Positions 1 through 11,390 of a DNA stretch of 64,000 nucleotides are shown here, piece after piece. The DNA is from Anastatus disparis (Eukaryota > Arthropoda > Insecta > Hymenoptera > Eupelmidae), in NCBI GenBank assembly GCA_017163975.1, contig JAFFSR010000315.1, forward strand, positions 1,201,001-1,265,000, written 5' to 3'. How positions within the stretch are numbered: position 1 is the stretch's first letter; every line of letters starts with the position of its first letter. The notes beneath the pieces are model-generated. The model ran no database searches. It was not told the DNA's origin and worked only from the letters and a program-made list of their open reading frames with translations. The position numbers and the translations under genes were made by a program.

Positions 1-3000
1 TAGAACAAGGTTTCATCTTAATCTAAAAACCTTCCTCTTAGTAGATAATGAAGTATATAAGATGTTTAGCGTTTCCTTAATTAAAATTCATTAATCCACG
101 ACAGTAACAATTATCAAATTGATAATGATTCTTGTGATTAGGGTCCGAACACTTGTATTTTTCAAAGCATGTTTATTTTCTAATATACTTCAAAAGTTCA
201 TAGAATTTTTCATTTATTTAAAGTAAAATAATGTATTTACTGTATGAAGACGGAGCAAATGAGCTCTCTATGAAATACCTTGGCTAATATCAAAGTCACA
301 TAATAGACTATTAGTATCAATAAAATAACATAACAAACATTTCAAATGCATTATCGTATACAAACATTTTCACGATCGTTATAATAATAAAATTATAAAT
401 ATATGCAACATTAGGATTGCGACACTCGTACACCTTCAATCATTTATATATATTTTTTGGACTATCTTTTATTTCATCAAGAAGTTTCTATATAAGCGTT
501 ATAATGTGTTTGGTAAATAAAAAAGTACGAAAGATAAGCTTTCTAGCACATACTTCCAGAAGTATAAAAATAATTATTAAAAGTAAAGTTTATACATAAT
601 CTTGTATACAACAAGCAAAAGCTCACTAACTGATAATGTTGACATCCTTTTATAATGATAATTACATTTTCTCGACAGTAACAATTATCGAATGTGGCCT
701 ATTATTAACTTTAGAATGAGGCTATGTTTGAGCATGTCGACTATTCCAAAATATATGGAATATTGAATTCCTATAAATTGCGAAATTTTATTCATCCATT
801 ACCTTACCCAGTCATAATCGACCCATTGATGCCAGGATAAAGTAGAAAGACATTTCCACGACAGGAACTATTATCAAATTGATAATGATTCTTGTGAGTA
901 GGGTTTGAACACTTGTATTTTTCAAAGCAACATTGAATTTTTTATTTGAAATAAAACAATATATTTACTGTATGAAGACTGATAGCAAATAAGCTCTCTA
1001 TGAGATACCTTGGCTAATATCAAGGTCACATAATAGACTATTAGTAGCATTAAAATAACATTAAAACAAACATTTCAAATGCATTATTGTATACGAACAT
1101 TTTCACGACCGTTATAATTATAAGATTATAAATATATGCAACATTGGGATTTCGACACTCGTACACCTTCAATCATTCATATATTTTTCTTCAGAATATC
1201 TATTCTTTTCATCAAGAACTTCTTATATGAACGTTATAACGTGATTAGTGAATGAGAAAATACAAGTGATAAGCTCTCTAGCAGAAACTCCTATTAGTAT
1301 TAAAAGCACTTTATTTACTTACAGTAGTATAAAAATGATTATCGATAATAAAGTTAGAGCCGGTCTGTGGCACAGTAGGTAGAAGCGTTGGATTCGTATT
1401 CTCGGAGGACCGTGGATCGAATCCCGCTCTCGGCAGTTTTTCAAACTAGTAACTTTGTTACATGTGCTATGTTTTTCATAAACACACTTACGAGCTCCGT
1501 CGTTAAAGGACGAAAAGTAACTCAGTTGCCAAAGGCAGCTGGCTTGCGTCCTAGTGGATCGGGGTTCGACTCTCTGGCAAAATTGGGAAAAACAATTTTC
1601 GTAGTTTTCCGTTGGGAAGAGAACCCGAAGAACACAAAAAACACAAAATAGAGAGTTTCTTGGAACAATACAAAAAATTTGAAGTCCTCTCGGGGCAAAA
1701 ATAATTAATAAAAAAATAAATTGATGATGACTTATGATGGTAAGTCGAAAGGCCAATTTAAGAAAGAAGAAGAAGAATAAGATAATAAAGTTAACACATA
1801 TTTTTGTATACAACAAGCTATAGCTGACTAGTCAATAATGTTAAAACCTTTTATAACGATAGTTACATCTCCACGACAGTAACAATTATCAAATGTGGAT
1901 TACTATTAACATTGGAATACGGCTATGTTTGAGCATGTCAACCATTTCAAACTATATAAAATATTAAATTCCTATTTATTGCGAAATTTTATTCATGTTT
2001 TAACTTAAACAGTCATAATCGACCCGTTAATGCCAGGATAAAGTAGAAAGACATTTCCACGACAGTAACAATTATCAAATTAATAACGATTCTTGTAATT
2101 TAGATTCAAATACTTGTATTTTTTAAAGCTTTTTATTATCTAATGTACTTTAGAAGTTGATGAAATTTATCATTCATTCGAAGGGAAATAATGTATTTAC
2201 TCTATGAGGACTGATAGCAATTCAGCTCTATAAAATACCTTAGCGAATATCAAAGTCACATAAAAGACTAGTAGTAGCATTAAAATAACACTTTCGCGAC
2301 TCTTATAATTATAAGATTATAATTATATACAACATTGGGACGGCGACACTCGTAAGCCTTTTATCATTCCTATATTTTTCTTCAGACTATCTATTAGAAA
2401 GACATTTCCACGACGGTAACAATTATCAAATTGATAATGATTCTTGTGATTAGGGTCCGAACACTTGTACTTTTCAAAGCATGTTTATTTTCTAATATAC
2501 TTCAGATGTTCATAGAATTCTTCATTTATTTGAAGTGAAATAACGTATTTACTGTATAAAGACTGAGCAAATGAGCTCTCTATGAAATACCTTGGCTTCA
2601 TATCAGAGTCACATAATAGACTATTGGTAGCAATAAAATAACATAACAAACATTTCAAATGCATTATCGTATACAAACATTTTCACGACCGTTATAATAA
2701 TAATAATAAGATTATAAATATATGCAACATTAGGATTGCGACACTCGTACACCTTTAATCATTTCTATATTTTTTTTCCAATCATCTTTTATTTTATCAA
2801 GAACTTTCTATATAAGCGTTATAATGTGTTTGGTGAATAAAAAAGTACGAAAGATAAGCTTTCTAGCACATACTTCTGCTGTCATTAAAAGCACTTTATC
2901 CACTTCCAGAAGTATAAAAATGATTATTAAAAGTAAAGTTTATATATTATATGTATTATTATACATAATCTTGTATACAACAAGCAAAAATTCACTAGCT

Positions 3001-5117
3001 GATAATGTTAAAACCATTCATAACGATGATTACATTTCCACGAGAGTAACAATTATCGAATGTGGCCTATTATTAACTTTGGAATGAGGCTATGTTGGAG
3101 TATGTCGACTATTTCAATATATATGGAATATTAAATTTCTATACATTGCGAAATTTTATTCATCCATTACTTTACCCAGCCATAATCAACCCGTTAATGC
3201 CAGGATAAAGTAGAAAGACGTTTCCACGACTGTAACAATTATCAAATTAATAATGATTCTTGTGATTAGAGTTGGAACACTTGTATTTTTGAAAGCATGT
3301 TTATTTTCTTATATACTTTAGAGGTACATAGAATTTTTCAGTCATTCAAAGTGAAATAACGTATTCACTGTATGAAGACTGAGCGAATGAGCTCTTTATG
3401 AAATACCTTGGCTCATATCAAAGTTACATAATAGACTATTAGTAGCATTGAATTAACATAAAAACCAATATTTTCAATGCATTATTGTATACGAACATTT
3501 TCACGACCGTTATAATTATAAGATTATAAATATATGCAACATTGGGCTTGCGATACTTTTACACCTTCAATCATTTATATAATTTCCTTCAGAATATCTA
3601 TTTTTTTTCATCAAAAACTCTTCACATAAACGCTATAACGTGATTAGTGAATGAGAAAGTACAAGAGATAAGCTCTCTGGCAGATACTTCTACTGTTATT
3701 CAAAGCACTTCATTCACTTACAGTAGTATAAAAATGATTAATGATAGTAAAGTTTACACATATTTCTGTATTCAACAAGGAATGGCTGACTGACTAATGA
3801 TGTTAAAACCTTTCAAAACGATGATTACATTTCCACGACAGTAACAATTATCAAATGTGGCCTATTATTAACTTTGGAATGAGGCTATGTTTAAGCATGT
3901 CGACTATTTCAAAATATATGGAATATTAAATTTCTATACATTGCGAAATTTTATTCAGGTATTATCCCACTCAGTGATAATCAACCCGTTTATGCCAGGA
4001 TAAAGTGGAAAGACATTTCGACGACAGTAACAATTATCAAATTGATAATGATTGTTGTGATTACGGTTCAAACACTTGTATTTTTTAAAGCATGTTTATT
4101 TTTAAGTGTACCTCAAAAGTTTATAGAATTCTTCATTTATTCACAGTGAAATAATGTATTTACTGTGTAAGGGCCAATAGCAAATATGCTTTATATGAAA
4201 TATCTTGGCTAATATCAAAGTCACATAATCGACTGTAAGTAGCATTAAAATAACATAAAAATAAACATTTTAAATGCATTATTGTATACAAAAATTTTCA
4301 CGACCGTTATAATTATAAGATTATAAATACATGCAATATTGGGATGGCCACCCTTGTACACCTTTATACATTCATATATTTTTCTTTAGGATATCTATTA
4401 TTTTCATCAAGAACTTTCTATATAAACGTTATAACGTAATTAGTGAATGAGAAAGTACAAAAGCTAAGCTTTCTTGCAGATATTTCTATAGTTATTAGAA
4501 TCACTTTATCTATTTTCAGTAGTATAAGAATGATTATTAAGAGTAAAGTTTACACATATTTTTGTATACAAAAAGCAAAAGCTGACCAGCTAATGATGTT
4601 GAAACCTTTTATAATGATAAATACATTTCCACGACAGTGACAATCATCAAATGTGGCCTTTTCTTGACATAGGAATAATGCTGTGTTTAAGCATGCCAAC
4701 CATTTAAAACTATATTAAACATTAAAATTCTATTTATTGCCGATTTATATTTATGTATTTCCATTTCCAGTCCTAATCAACTCGTTCATGCCAGGAGAAA
4801 CTAGAAAGACATTTTCACGACCGTAACAATTACCAAATTGATAATTATTCTTGTAATTAATGTTCGAACACTTGTATTTTTCCAATCCTGTTCATTTCCT
4901 AATGTACTTCAAAAGTTTATAGAATTTTTTATTTATTTGAAGTAAAATAATGTATTCATAGTATGAGGATTAATAGCAAATAAGCTCCATATGGAATACC
5001 TTGGCTAATAACAAAGCCGCATAATAGACTATGAGCAGCATCAAAATAACATAAGAACAAACATTTCAAATGCAATATTGTATACGAACATTTTCACGAC
5101 CGTTATGATTATAAGAT
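1..5117. repeat. Tandem array of ~0.8-kb repeat units (part 1)
   Basis: The same landmarks recur in the same order. The string AACAATTATCAAAT..GATAATGATT occurs near 107, 867, 2067, 2417, 3236, 4027 and 4827, and ATGCAACATTGGGA-like strings occur near 401, 1135, 2722, 3532 and 4332. Spacing is ~760-820 bp, apart from one interval lengthened by the SINE at 1357-1780 and one shortened copy (~350 bp). Inside each unit the motif CACGACAGTAACAATTATC appears twice, ~180-200 bp apart. Units differ by scattered substitutions and small indels, so the array is not very young. The small ORFs inside (for example 417-599, 2824-3087, 4443-4640) are equivalent positions of successive units and show no protein-like conservation. 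The array resumes at 10643 after the LTR element. Confidence 0.88.
1357..1780 (+). mobile_element. tRNA-derived SINE with 13-bp target duplication
   Basis: The head is tRNA-like, with an A-box-like TGGCACAGTAGG (~1377) and a B-box-like GGATCGAATCCC (~1414), as in a Pol III internal promoter. A 424-bp body follows and ends in an AGAA-rich tail. The 13-bp sequence GATAATAAAGTTA is present on both sides (1344-1356 and 1781-1793), which is a target-site duplication inside the 0.8-kb repeat array. The ORFs 1388-1651 (+) and 1319-1816 (-) that cross it have no family resemblance and are chance frames of the SINE. Confidence 0.85.
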
Positions 5118-6005
5118 TGTAACATAGCAGATTGGCCATATTACTTAAGTGTATATTTGTAGCGCATATAGACGACAGAAGGGAACATCTTATTACTGGC
5201 AAGACGGAAAGCAGACCACACGAGTCAAATATCTAAAAGCATAACCCAAAATGATTGGCACACACGTGCGAATCTTTACAGCACGTATACTGTGCACTGA
5301 TATAGATTAGCAAGCCGCTTGACTCGAGTGGCAGAGCTTGGGTCCGTTTAGCATTGGTTGTCTCTCTCTTACGGCACGCGCAGCGTACAGCGCAAGAGAT
5401 GAAGCTGAGCAGAGACAAGAAGGAATGCCATTGCATTCCTTCTGTCACCGGCGTCCGGTAAAGAGCGTTACGACTTGCGATATTGCGTAATACATTTCTG
5501 GTTGTGTTCTACAATTATCGTATTTAGTGTGAGTGAGTCTAAGTAGCTTACTTAGACAGAACTATAATTTATTTAGCTACTAAATAAACTATAGTTCTTC
5601 AATTTTATTTAAAATCAAGCCTCGTATTATTGTGAGTGCCTTAGTGCTACGTAAAATAGCATAATTTATTGCTTTATTTGTGCGACGTTTGTGCCGGGCG
5701 ATCGCGTGCGCGTTCTATTGCGTATTTCCCTTCGTGCCATTATAACTCTTTTTTTTGTGTGCTAGTTCCCTTATTGCGTGTGTCTGTTTTTTTTATAACT
5801 ATCTGCTTTCCGTCGTGCCTATAGTTCCTTTGCTAGTGCAAGCAGCGTTGCGTACGCTATACGCGGCTGGCCTCCATTTTGAGTGTGCGTGCTGTAATTG
5901 TATAATTATTAAAATAAAGCCTTTTTTTTATTCAATTAATTTGAAACCCGGATATTATCTGATATATATCTTAGTGCAACCTCCTGATCCTCAAGGTTTT
6001 CACAA
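5118..6005 (+). mobile_element. 5' long terminal repeat of a gag-only LTR retrotransposon
   Basis: It starts TGTAACATAGCAG and ends in ..TTTTCACA. The copy at 9814-10642 matches it along its length. TG..CA ends, a primer-binding site directly downstream and a polypurine tract before the other copy define it as an LTR. This copy is ~60 bp longer than the 3' LTR, largely because of an extra palindromic stretch at 5560-5600. No clean target duplication is visible at the outer ends. The small ORFs inside are not conserved between the two LTRs. Confidence 0.85.
5560..5600. repeat. Perfect-looking hairpin present only in the 5' LTR
   Basis: AGAACTATA(A)TTTATTTA and TAAATAAACTATAGTTCT face each other across GCTAC, giving a stem of ~16-18 bp. 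At the matching place the 3' LTR (~10245-10265) has only one arm, reading straight from GTAGCTTC into AATAAATTATAG. The second arm is therefore a gain in the 5' LTR or a loss from the 3' LTR. Confidence 0.7.
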
Positions 6006-6006
6006 C

Positions 6007-6024
6007 TGGCGCCCAACATAGGGC
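6007..6024 (+). other. Primer-binding site, tRNA-Lys-like
   Basis: TGGCGCCCAAC followed by ATAGGGCC begins two bases after the 5' LTR. From memory, the complement of the 3' end of insect tRNA-Lys(CTT) reads TGGCGCCCAACGTGGGGC, so this site fits it with two or three mismatches. This sets the 5' LTR boundary and supports + strand orientation. Confidence 0.75.
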
Positions 6025-7245
6025 CGACAAAAATTTCGGGAAAAATTTTTGTGTCGAATAACGGGATTAAAAATTAAAAAGAAAAAAAATCTGTGCTTGA
6101 AAATTAAAAAGAAAAAAAAACTGCGTAAAATAGAAGAAAAACTGTGCTAAAAATAAAAGAAAAAAAAACTGTGCTTAAAATAAAAGAAAAAGAAACTGCT
6201 GTGAAAAAAAACTGTGCTTTAAGTGAAAGACAATTGGCTATGCCAGTGAAAAAAACATTTTTCTACTCATGCGTTTCCGTTTTGCCACGTGGTTGCCATT
6301 ACGAACGACGCACACACGACGAGGCTGAAAGGAGGCGCTCTGGCGGCCATTCTTGTTCTTGGCGTCGCTCAGTATGAGGTGACCGTGACATTTATTTTGC
6401 AGCAACTTTTTTTTTATACTCAAAGTCTTGCTGGCACATCTGTAGTAAATTGTTTTGTTTTAAAGTGCATGCAGTAAGCAAGGAAATAAAATTTTCTTTT
6501 TCTTTATTCTTTTTTGTGCTAAACGTTTTGCTTGCACATTTTTTTATATACATAGAGCATTATTTTTAATTTGAGCGCGAGCCTTAAGCTAAATAATTTA
6601 TTTGATAATAGCACTGTATTTAAATACACATACATATACATATATTTCGATAGACATACATATATATCATTGCATTGTTGCTTGTATTTGTCTTTACTTG
6701 TCTTACCCTGAAGCTCAGTTTCCTCTAGCTTCATCATCTTTTAGCACTACGCTTCTTGCAACTCCATATTAATGAAAGCTGTGTTTTTTTTGTATATATA
6801 ATATAATTGAATATCTTAAGTGTGCTGAGCAATCTATATTCTTATTTGTGCTTGCGCGGAATATATCACTATAGTGGCTACCTTAGTGCGTATCGGTACA
6901 CAATAGCTTACGCATAATTCTCTTTTGCTTTAGCGTGCATCTGGCTTTACGAAAATTTTAATTTTTAGCTTGAGTATTACGGGCGCGCTATGTAAAATTA
7001 ATTGATTATTAGACAATTCTATTTATTTTAGATAAATTTTTTTGTTGTAGCATCCAACTTAACTTTTTTTTCGTTTAGTTTTTTTCAATGATAAAGCATT
7101 TAACAATTTTCTTTTCTTTTATTGTAAGCCAGAGCTATTCTTATTCAAACCTCCTAAGATAGGATCTCATAATAGCATGACTTATTATTAATACATTTTT
7201 TCTTGTGCGTTCCCTTGTGTAGTGTAACAGTCTTTTATTGTAAAT
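6025..7245 (+). other. 5' leader of the LTR element
   Basis: A ~1.2-kb AT-rich leader lies between the primer-binding site and the gag start. It opens with repeats of AAAATTAAAAAGAAAAAAA-like purine-rich sequence (6055-6210). No long conserved ORF is seen. ORFs of 60-80 codons occur (6144-6377, 6289-6477) but look like chance frames. Confidence 0.6.
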
Positions 7246-8997
7246 ATGATAAGCAAACAGTTAAATGTAGAGCCCCTATGGATTTCTGAGCATATATGTA
7301 GGAATGAAGTTTTTAAAGCAGTGGACGAAATTACGCGAATAGTAGACCGACTACCCGCGGAGCAGCTCTTTGAATACAGCAAGCGAAGAGTGAGCATGGC
7401 CGGAAGTACTCTGATGTTTAAAGAACGAGTTTTGCATTATGAGCTTAGACGACATCTTGGCGAAAGAGCCGCTGTTTGCAAAATAATAATAGACGAGACG
7501 ACATATGATTCGCGGCTGGAATTTGATAACCTCCCAACAGAGCAAAGCGCGTGCAATCAATTCGCTTATCCCTTAAATAGCTTAGAAAATCCTATTCCTC
7601 TTAGCAATAGCAACGCAACGATCCACCCACCGACCATGTGTACCACTACTACATGTCTTTCTTTTAGTACAACGAGCATACCTCATCCTGTGAGAGCAAC
7701 TAATATCCTTCCTACTAATACTGCAACGACGTACCATGGAGAATATGATAGCGCAACAACTCCTTATTTTTATCCATACTTGTATCTCCCTTCTTACCTT
7801 AGTCCATGGAGTCATGTCCCGTATATAACATCACCTTCTGGATATCTGCCCGTCTCACAAGCTTTAATACAGCCGACCCTTTTTCCAACCATCTCAGAAA
7901 ATCCTATAAATCAATCCCTTGTACCAGAGCATACAAGTTATGCTAATAACTTCAGAGAATTGCAATGGTTGAACCAGAAAGAAGAGACTTGCAGAGCCCA
8001 GAAAAACGTATGCCGACCCCCTCTAGCTCCGGATGAATCCTTATTCTCCACTACAGCTTGCACTGGTATAAAGTCTAAATTGAATGAGACAGCTTTGATT
8101 CCTCCCCTTAACTTTGGAGATGCTCCAAAGCATCAACACCCAATACCAGTGTTAGCATCAATTACTAGCAATCACCCTGTAACCCCTTTAGCTAAGACGT
8201 CAAATAAGAGCGAGCGCGTACAGAAGGAAAATCGTCGCTTCAAACCTAGAGCAAAGAGTAAAACTCGAAGGACAAGCCGAGCAAATGAAGCAGAAATAAA
8301 TACGAACCTACCACCAATTAGAAAAAACTCTTGGCGAAAGCTGGCAAAGCCGTGCTTCAGGTGTAGTAGCTTAGGGCACTGGCTGCGAGAATGTTCTCAG
8401 CCTATTAAGTACCATGGCTGTGGACAAATCAACGTCCGCATCAGCGACTGCACCCAGTGTCAACAGAGCAAGCGAGCAGAGCAGAGCAAGATCGAACGAG
8501 CAAAGCCAAACCAGAGCGAACAAGCAGAGCAGAGCAAGAGCGAGCGAGTAGAGCAGAGCAAAAGCAAGCGAACAGAGCAGAGCAAGAGCGAGCAAGCAGA
8601 GCTAAACCAGAGCAAGCGAGCAGAGCAGAGCAAGAACGAGCGAGCAGAGCAGAGCAAGGGCGAGCGAGCAGAGAAGAGCAAGAGCAAGCGAGCAGAGCCA
8701 AACCAGAGCATGCGAGCAGAGCACAAAAAGAGCGAACGTGCAGAGCATTCACAGAGCGAGCAAGCAGAGCCAAATGAGAGCATGAAAGCAGAGCAAAACA
8801 ATAGCGAGCGAGCAGAGCAAAATAAAAGCGAACAAGCAGAGTATCGACAGAGCGAGCGAGCAGAGCGAAACTGCGATCTCCCAAATTTTAGCTATGCGGA
8901 GTATATCTCTGCTACAGTGCGCGAAAAAGCAACCCATCCAGCCGAGCCCTCAATTCAGCGAAACCCCTTTATACCATCATTAATATGCCTATTTTAA
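7246..8997 (+). CDS. Gag-like protein with CCHC knuckle and 8-residue repeats
   Basis: This single 583-codon ORF is the only coding region of the LTR element. Residues 1-90 form an alpha-helical-looking N-terminus that is also recognisable in the decayed copy at 63757-64000, which supports the ATG at 7246. Residues ~105-345 are rich in Pro, Ser and Thr. A retroviral-type zinc knuckle, CX2CX4HX4C, lies at C370, C373, H378 and C383, followed by a cysteine-rich partial second knuckle. Residues ~406-542 are tandem variants of the octapeptide AEQSKSER (24-bp unit), strongly charged and probably disordered or helical. No protease, RT, RNase H or integrase follows, so the protein presumably packages RNA for an element that relies on another element's Pol. 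Family assignment (Ty3/mdg4-like or BEL/Pao-like) cannot be made from this gag alone. Confidence 0.75.
   Translation: MISKQLNVEPLWISEHICRNEVFKAVDEITRIVDRLPAEQLFEYSKRRVSMAGSTLMFKERVLHYELRRHLGERAAVCKIIIDETTYDSRLEFDNLPTEQSACNQFAYPLNSLENPIPLSNSNATIHPPTMCTTTTCLSFSTTSIPHPVRATNILPTNTATTYHGEYDSATTPYFYPYLYLPSYLSPWSHVPYITSPSGYLPVSQALIQPTLFPTISENPINQSLVPEHTSYANNFRELQWLNQKEETCRAQKNVCRPPLAPDESLFSTTACTGIKSKLNETALIPPLNFGDAPKHQHPIPVLASITSNHPVTPLAKTSNKSERVQKENRRFKPRAKSKTRRTSRANEAEINTNLPPIRKNSWRKLAKPCFRCSSLGHWLRECSQPIKYHGCGQINVRISDCTQCQQSKRAEQSKIERAKPNQSEQAEQSKSERVEQSKSKRTEQSKSEQAELNQSKRAEQSKNERAEQSKGERAEKSKSKRAEPNQSMRAEHKKSERAEHSQSEQAEPNESMKAEQNNSERAEQNKSEQAEYRQSERAERNCDLPNFSYAEYISATVREKATHPAEPSIQRNPFIPSLICLF
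8461..8872 (+). repeat. 24-bp minisatellite inside gag, open in several frames
   Basis: About 17 imperfect copies of a GAGCAGAGCAAGAGCGAGCGA-like unit encode the octapeptide repeats. Because the unit is 24 bp and almost lacks stop trinucleotides, other frames on both strands also stay open across it (8457-8777 +, 8441-8884 -, 8460-8801 -, 8371-8595 -). Those are shadows, not separate genes. Confidence 0.85.
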
Positions 8998-9798
8998 CCC
9001 TCCAGCATCATATCTAGCTATTTGAAATCCTTATCAACCAAACTCACGACCCATTCGGCTAATTCATTATTTAAGCAATTTTGTGCATTTACTAAATTAC
9101 CCCTTTTTTGCTTTTTAATTATTCCTCATACACATTGTACAAACATTGCTAGCTATTCACACTTTTCTACTGACACATGAGCAAGTGCTAAATTTTATTT
9201 TTATGCATTACTATTATGTAATTAAGAATAAAATCCATAAATAGAATATATTTTTTTGTGTATTTAGAAAATTACTGCAAAATATTACATATAAAATAAT
9301 TAATCTTATAAAATAATAGTATGCATCGACATATACCATCAGAGCGTCAACTTTCAGTGGGTAAAAACTTGAATTTTCATTTTTATTTTTAATTTTAAAC
9401 TTTTTTATACAAAATGTAATTTTAATATTTTTTTGGTATGTGGATAAATGAAATACATGCAAGAATGGGCTATGAGTGTCATTTTCTTTAGCTTTAAGAT
9501 AACTAGTTTTAAGACTTGTAATTTTTGTAAATAATATATGGATAAGCCAGTCGCGTCGTTTTGAATTAAGCACCCTCATATACAGCGCAAAACACCTACA
9601 TTTTCTTTAGCTAGAATACATAAGTCTGCAGGTACAGCAGGAGAAGAATTTTATAAATACACTTCAGACCGCTGCAGATAACATCGGTTATCTTAGTTTA
9701 AGCAAATCTTTTCTTTTCGATACATGAATTTTTTTTTTCGTTTAGCTTATGCGTTTTTTTGCTTTGACAAAAGTATCTGGTTCCACCTATACTCCCGT
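8998..9798 (+). other. Noncoding 3' region of the LTR element
   Basis: About 0.8 kb of AT-rich sequence lies between the gag stop and the polypurine tract. In a complete element this side would hold pol, several kilobases long. Nothing resembling RT or integrase motifs is visible, so the element looks non-autonomous rather than split by an insertion. Confidence 0.6.
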
Positions 9799-9813
9799 GT
9801 GGTGGGGGAGGAT
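9799..9813 (+). other. Polypurine tract
   Basis: GTGGTGGGGGAGGAT sits immediately before the TGTAACA start of the 3' LTR. This is the usual site of plus-strand priming. Confidence 0.75.
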
Positions 9814-10642
9814 TGTAACATGGCAGTTGAGCTATATTACTCAAGTGTATATTTGTAGCGCATATAGACGACAGAAGGGAGCATCTAACTACTGGCAAGA
9901 CGGAAAGCAGACCACGCGAGTCAAATATCTAAAAGCATAAACCAAAATCGTTGGGACACACGTGCGAATCTTCATAGCACGTATACTGTGCACTGATATA
10001 GATAGCAAGCAGTTTGACTCGAGTAACAGAGCTTGGGTCCGTTTAGGATTGGTTGTCTCTCTCTTGCGGCGCGCGCAGCGTACAGCGCGAGAGATGAAGC
10101 TGAGCAGAGACAAGAAGGAATGCCATTGCATCATTCCTTTTGTTGTCGGCGTCCGATAAAGAGCGTTACGACTTGCGATATTGCGTAATACTTTTCTAGT
10201 TGTGTGTTACAATTATCGTATTTAGTGTGAGTGAGACTAAGTAGCTTCAATAAATTATAGTTCTTTAATTTTATTTAAAATTAAGCCTCGTATTATTGCG
10301 AGTGCCTTAGTGCTACGTAAAATAGCATAATTTATTGCTTTATTTGTGCGACGTTTGAGCCGGGCGATCGCGTGCGCGTTCTATTGCGTATTTCCTTTCG
10401 TGCTATTATAACTTTTTTTTTGTGTGCTTGTGCCCTTTTTCTGCTTTTCGTCGTGCCTATAGTTCCTTTACTAGTGCAAGCGGTGTCGCGTTGGCTATAC
10501 GCAGCTGGCCTCCATTTTGAGCGCGTGTGCTGTAATTGTATAATTATTAATATAAAGCCTTTTTTTTATTCAATTAATTGGAAACCCGCATATTATCGGA
10601 TATATACCTTAGTGCAACCTGCTGATTCCCAAGTTTGTCACA
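9814..10642 (+). mobile_element. 3' long terminal repeat of the gag-only LTR retrotransposon
   Basis: It matches the 5' LTR (5118-6005) from TGTAACATGGCAG to ..TTTGTCACA with many scattered differences and small indels, so the insertion is not recent. Directly after it, at 10643, the 0.8-kb tandem array resumes (..TATATATGCAACATTGGGATG), showing that the element jumped into that array. Confidence 0.85.
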
Positions 10643-11390
10643 CCTTATATATGCAACATTGGGATGTCGACACTCGTACATCTTTAACCATTTATATATT
10701 TTTCTACAGAATATCTATTCTTTTCATCAAAAACTTTTCATATTATTGTTATAACGTGATTAGTGAATAAGAAAGTACAAAAGATAAGCTTCCTAGCAGA
10801 TACTTCTACTGTTATAAAGAGCACTTTATTCACTTACAGTAGTATGAAAATGATTATTAATAGTAAAGTTTACAAATATTTTTGTATACAAAAAGGCTGA
10901 CTGGTTAATGATGTTGAAACCTTTCATAACGATGATTACATTTTCACGAGAGTAACATTATTAAGGCCTATTATTAACTTTGGAATAAGACTATGTTTAA
11001 GCATGTCGACTATTTCAAAATATATGGAATATTAAATTCCTATACAATGCGAAATTTTATTCCTGTATTACCTTACCCAGTCATAATCAACCCGTTAATG
11101 CCAGAATAAAGTAGAAAGACATTTATACGACAGTAACAATTACCAAATTGATAATGATTCTAGTGATTAGGGTCGAACACTTGTATTTTTAAATGCATGT
11201 TTATTTTACAATATACTTTAGAAGTTCATATAACTCTTTATTTATTTTAAGTGAAATAATGTATTTACTGTATGAAGACTGAGCAAATAAGCTCTCTATA
11301 AAGAACCTTGGCTAATATCAAAGTCACATAATAAACTATTAGTAGCATTGAAATAACATAAAAAACAACAACAACAAAAATAACAACAAG
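10643..11390. repeat. Tandem array of ~0.8-kb units (part 2)
   Basis: This continues the array of 1-5117 with the same order of landmarks: the ATGCAACATTGGG motif at the start, AACCCGTTAATGCCAG near 11089 and TAACAATTACCAAATTGATAATG near 11132. It ends in an AAC/ACAACAAAA-rich stretch near 11360-11390, after which the sequence no longer matches the repeat. Confidence 0.85.

Noticed and set aside
1319..1816. 165-codon minus-strand ORF
   Set aside because: Runs through a SINE and its target duplication and has no protein-like features beyond a hydrophobic start.
6055..6240. Coding repeats in AAAATTAAAAAGAAAAAA leader sequence
   Set aside because: Purine-rich leader of the LTR element with no conserved frame.
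8371..8937. ORFs on both strands across the gag repeat (74-147 codons)
   Set aside because: They are other-frame readings of a 24-bp minisatellite that lacks stop trinucleotides. Only the + frame of 7246-8997 carries a zinc knuckle and a conserved N-terminus.
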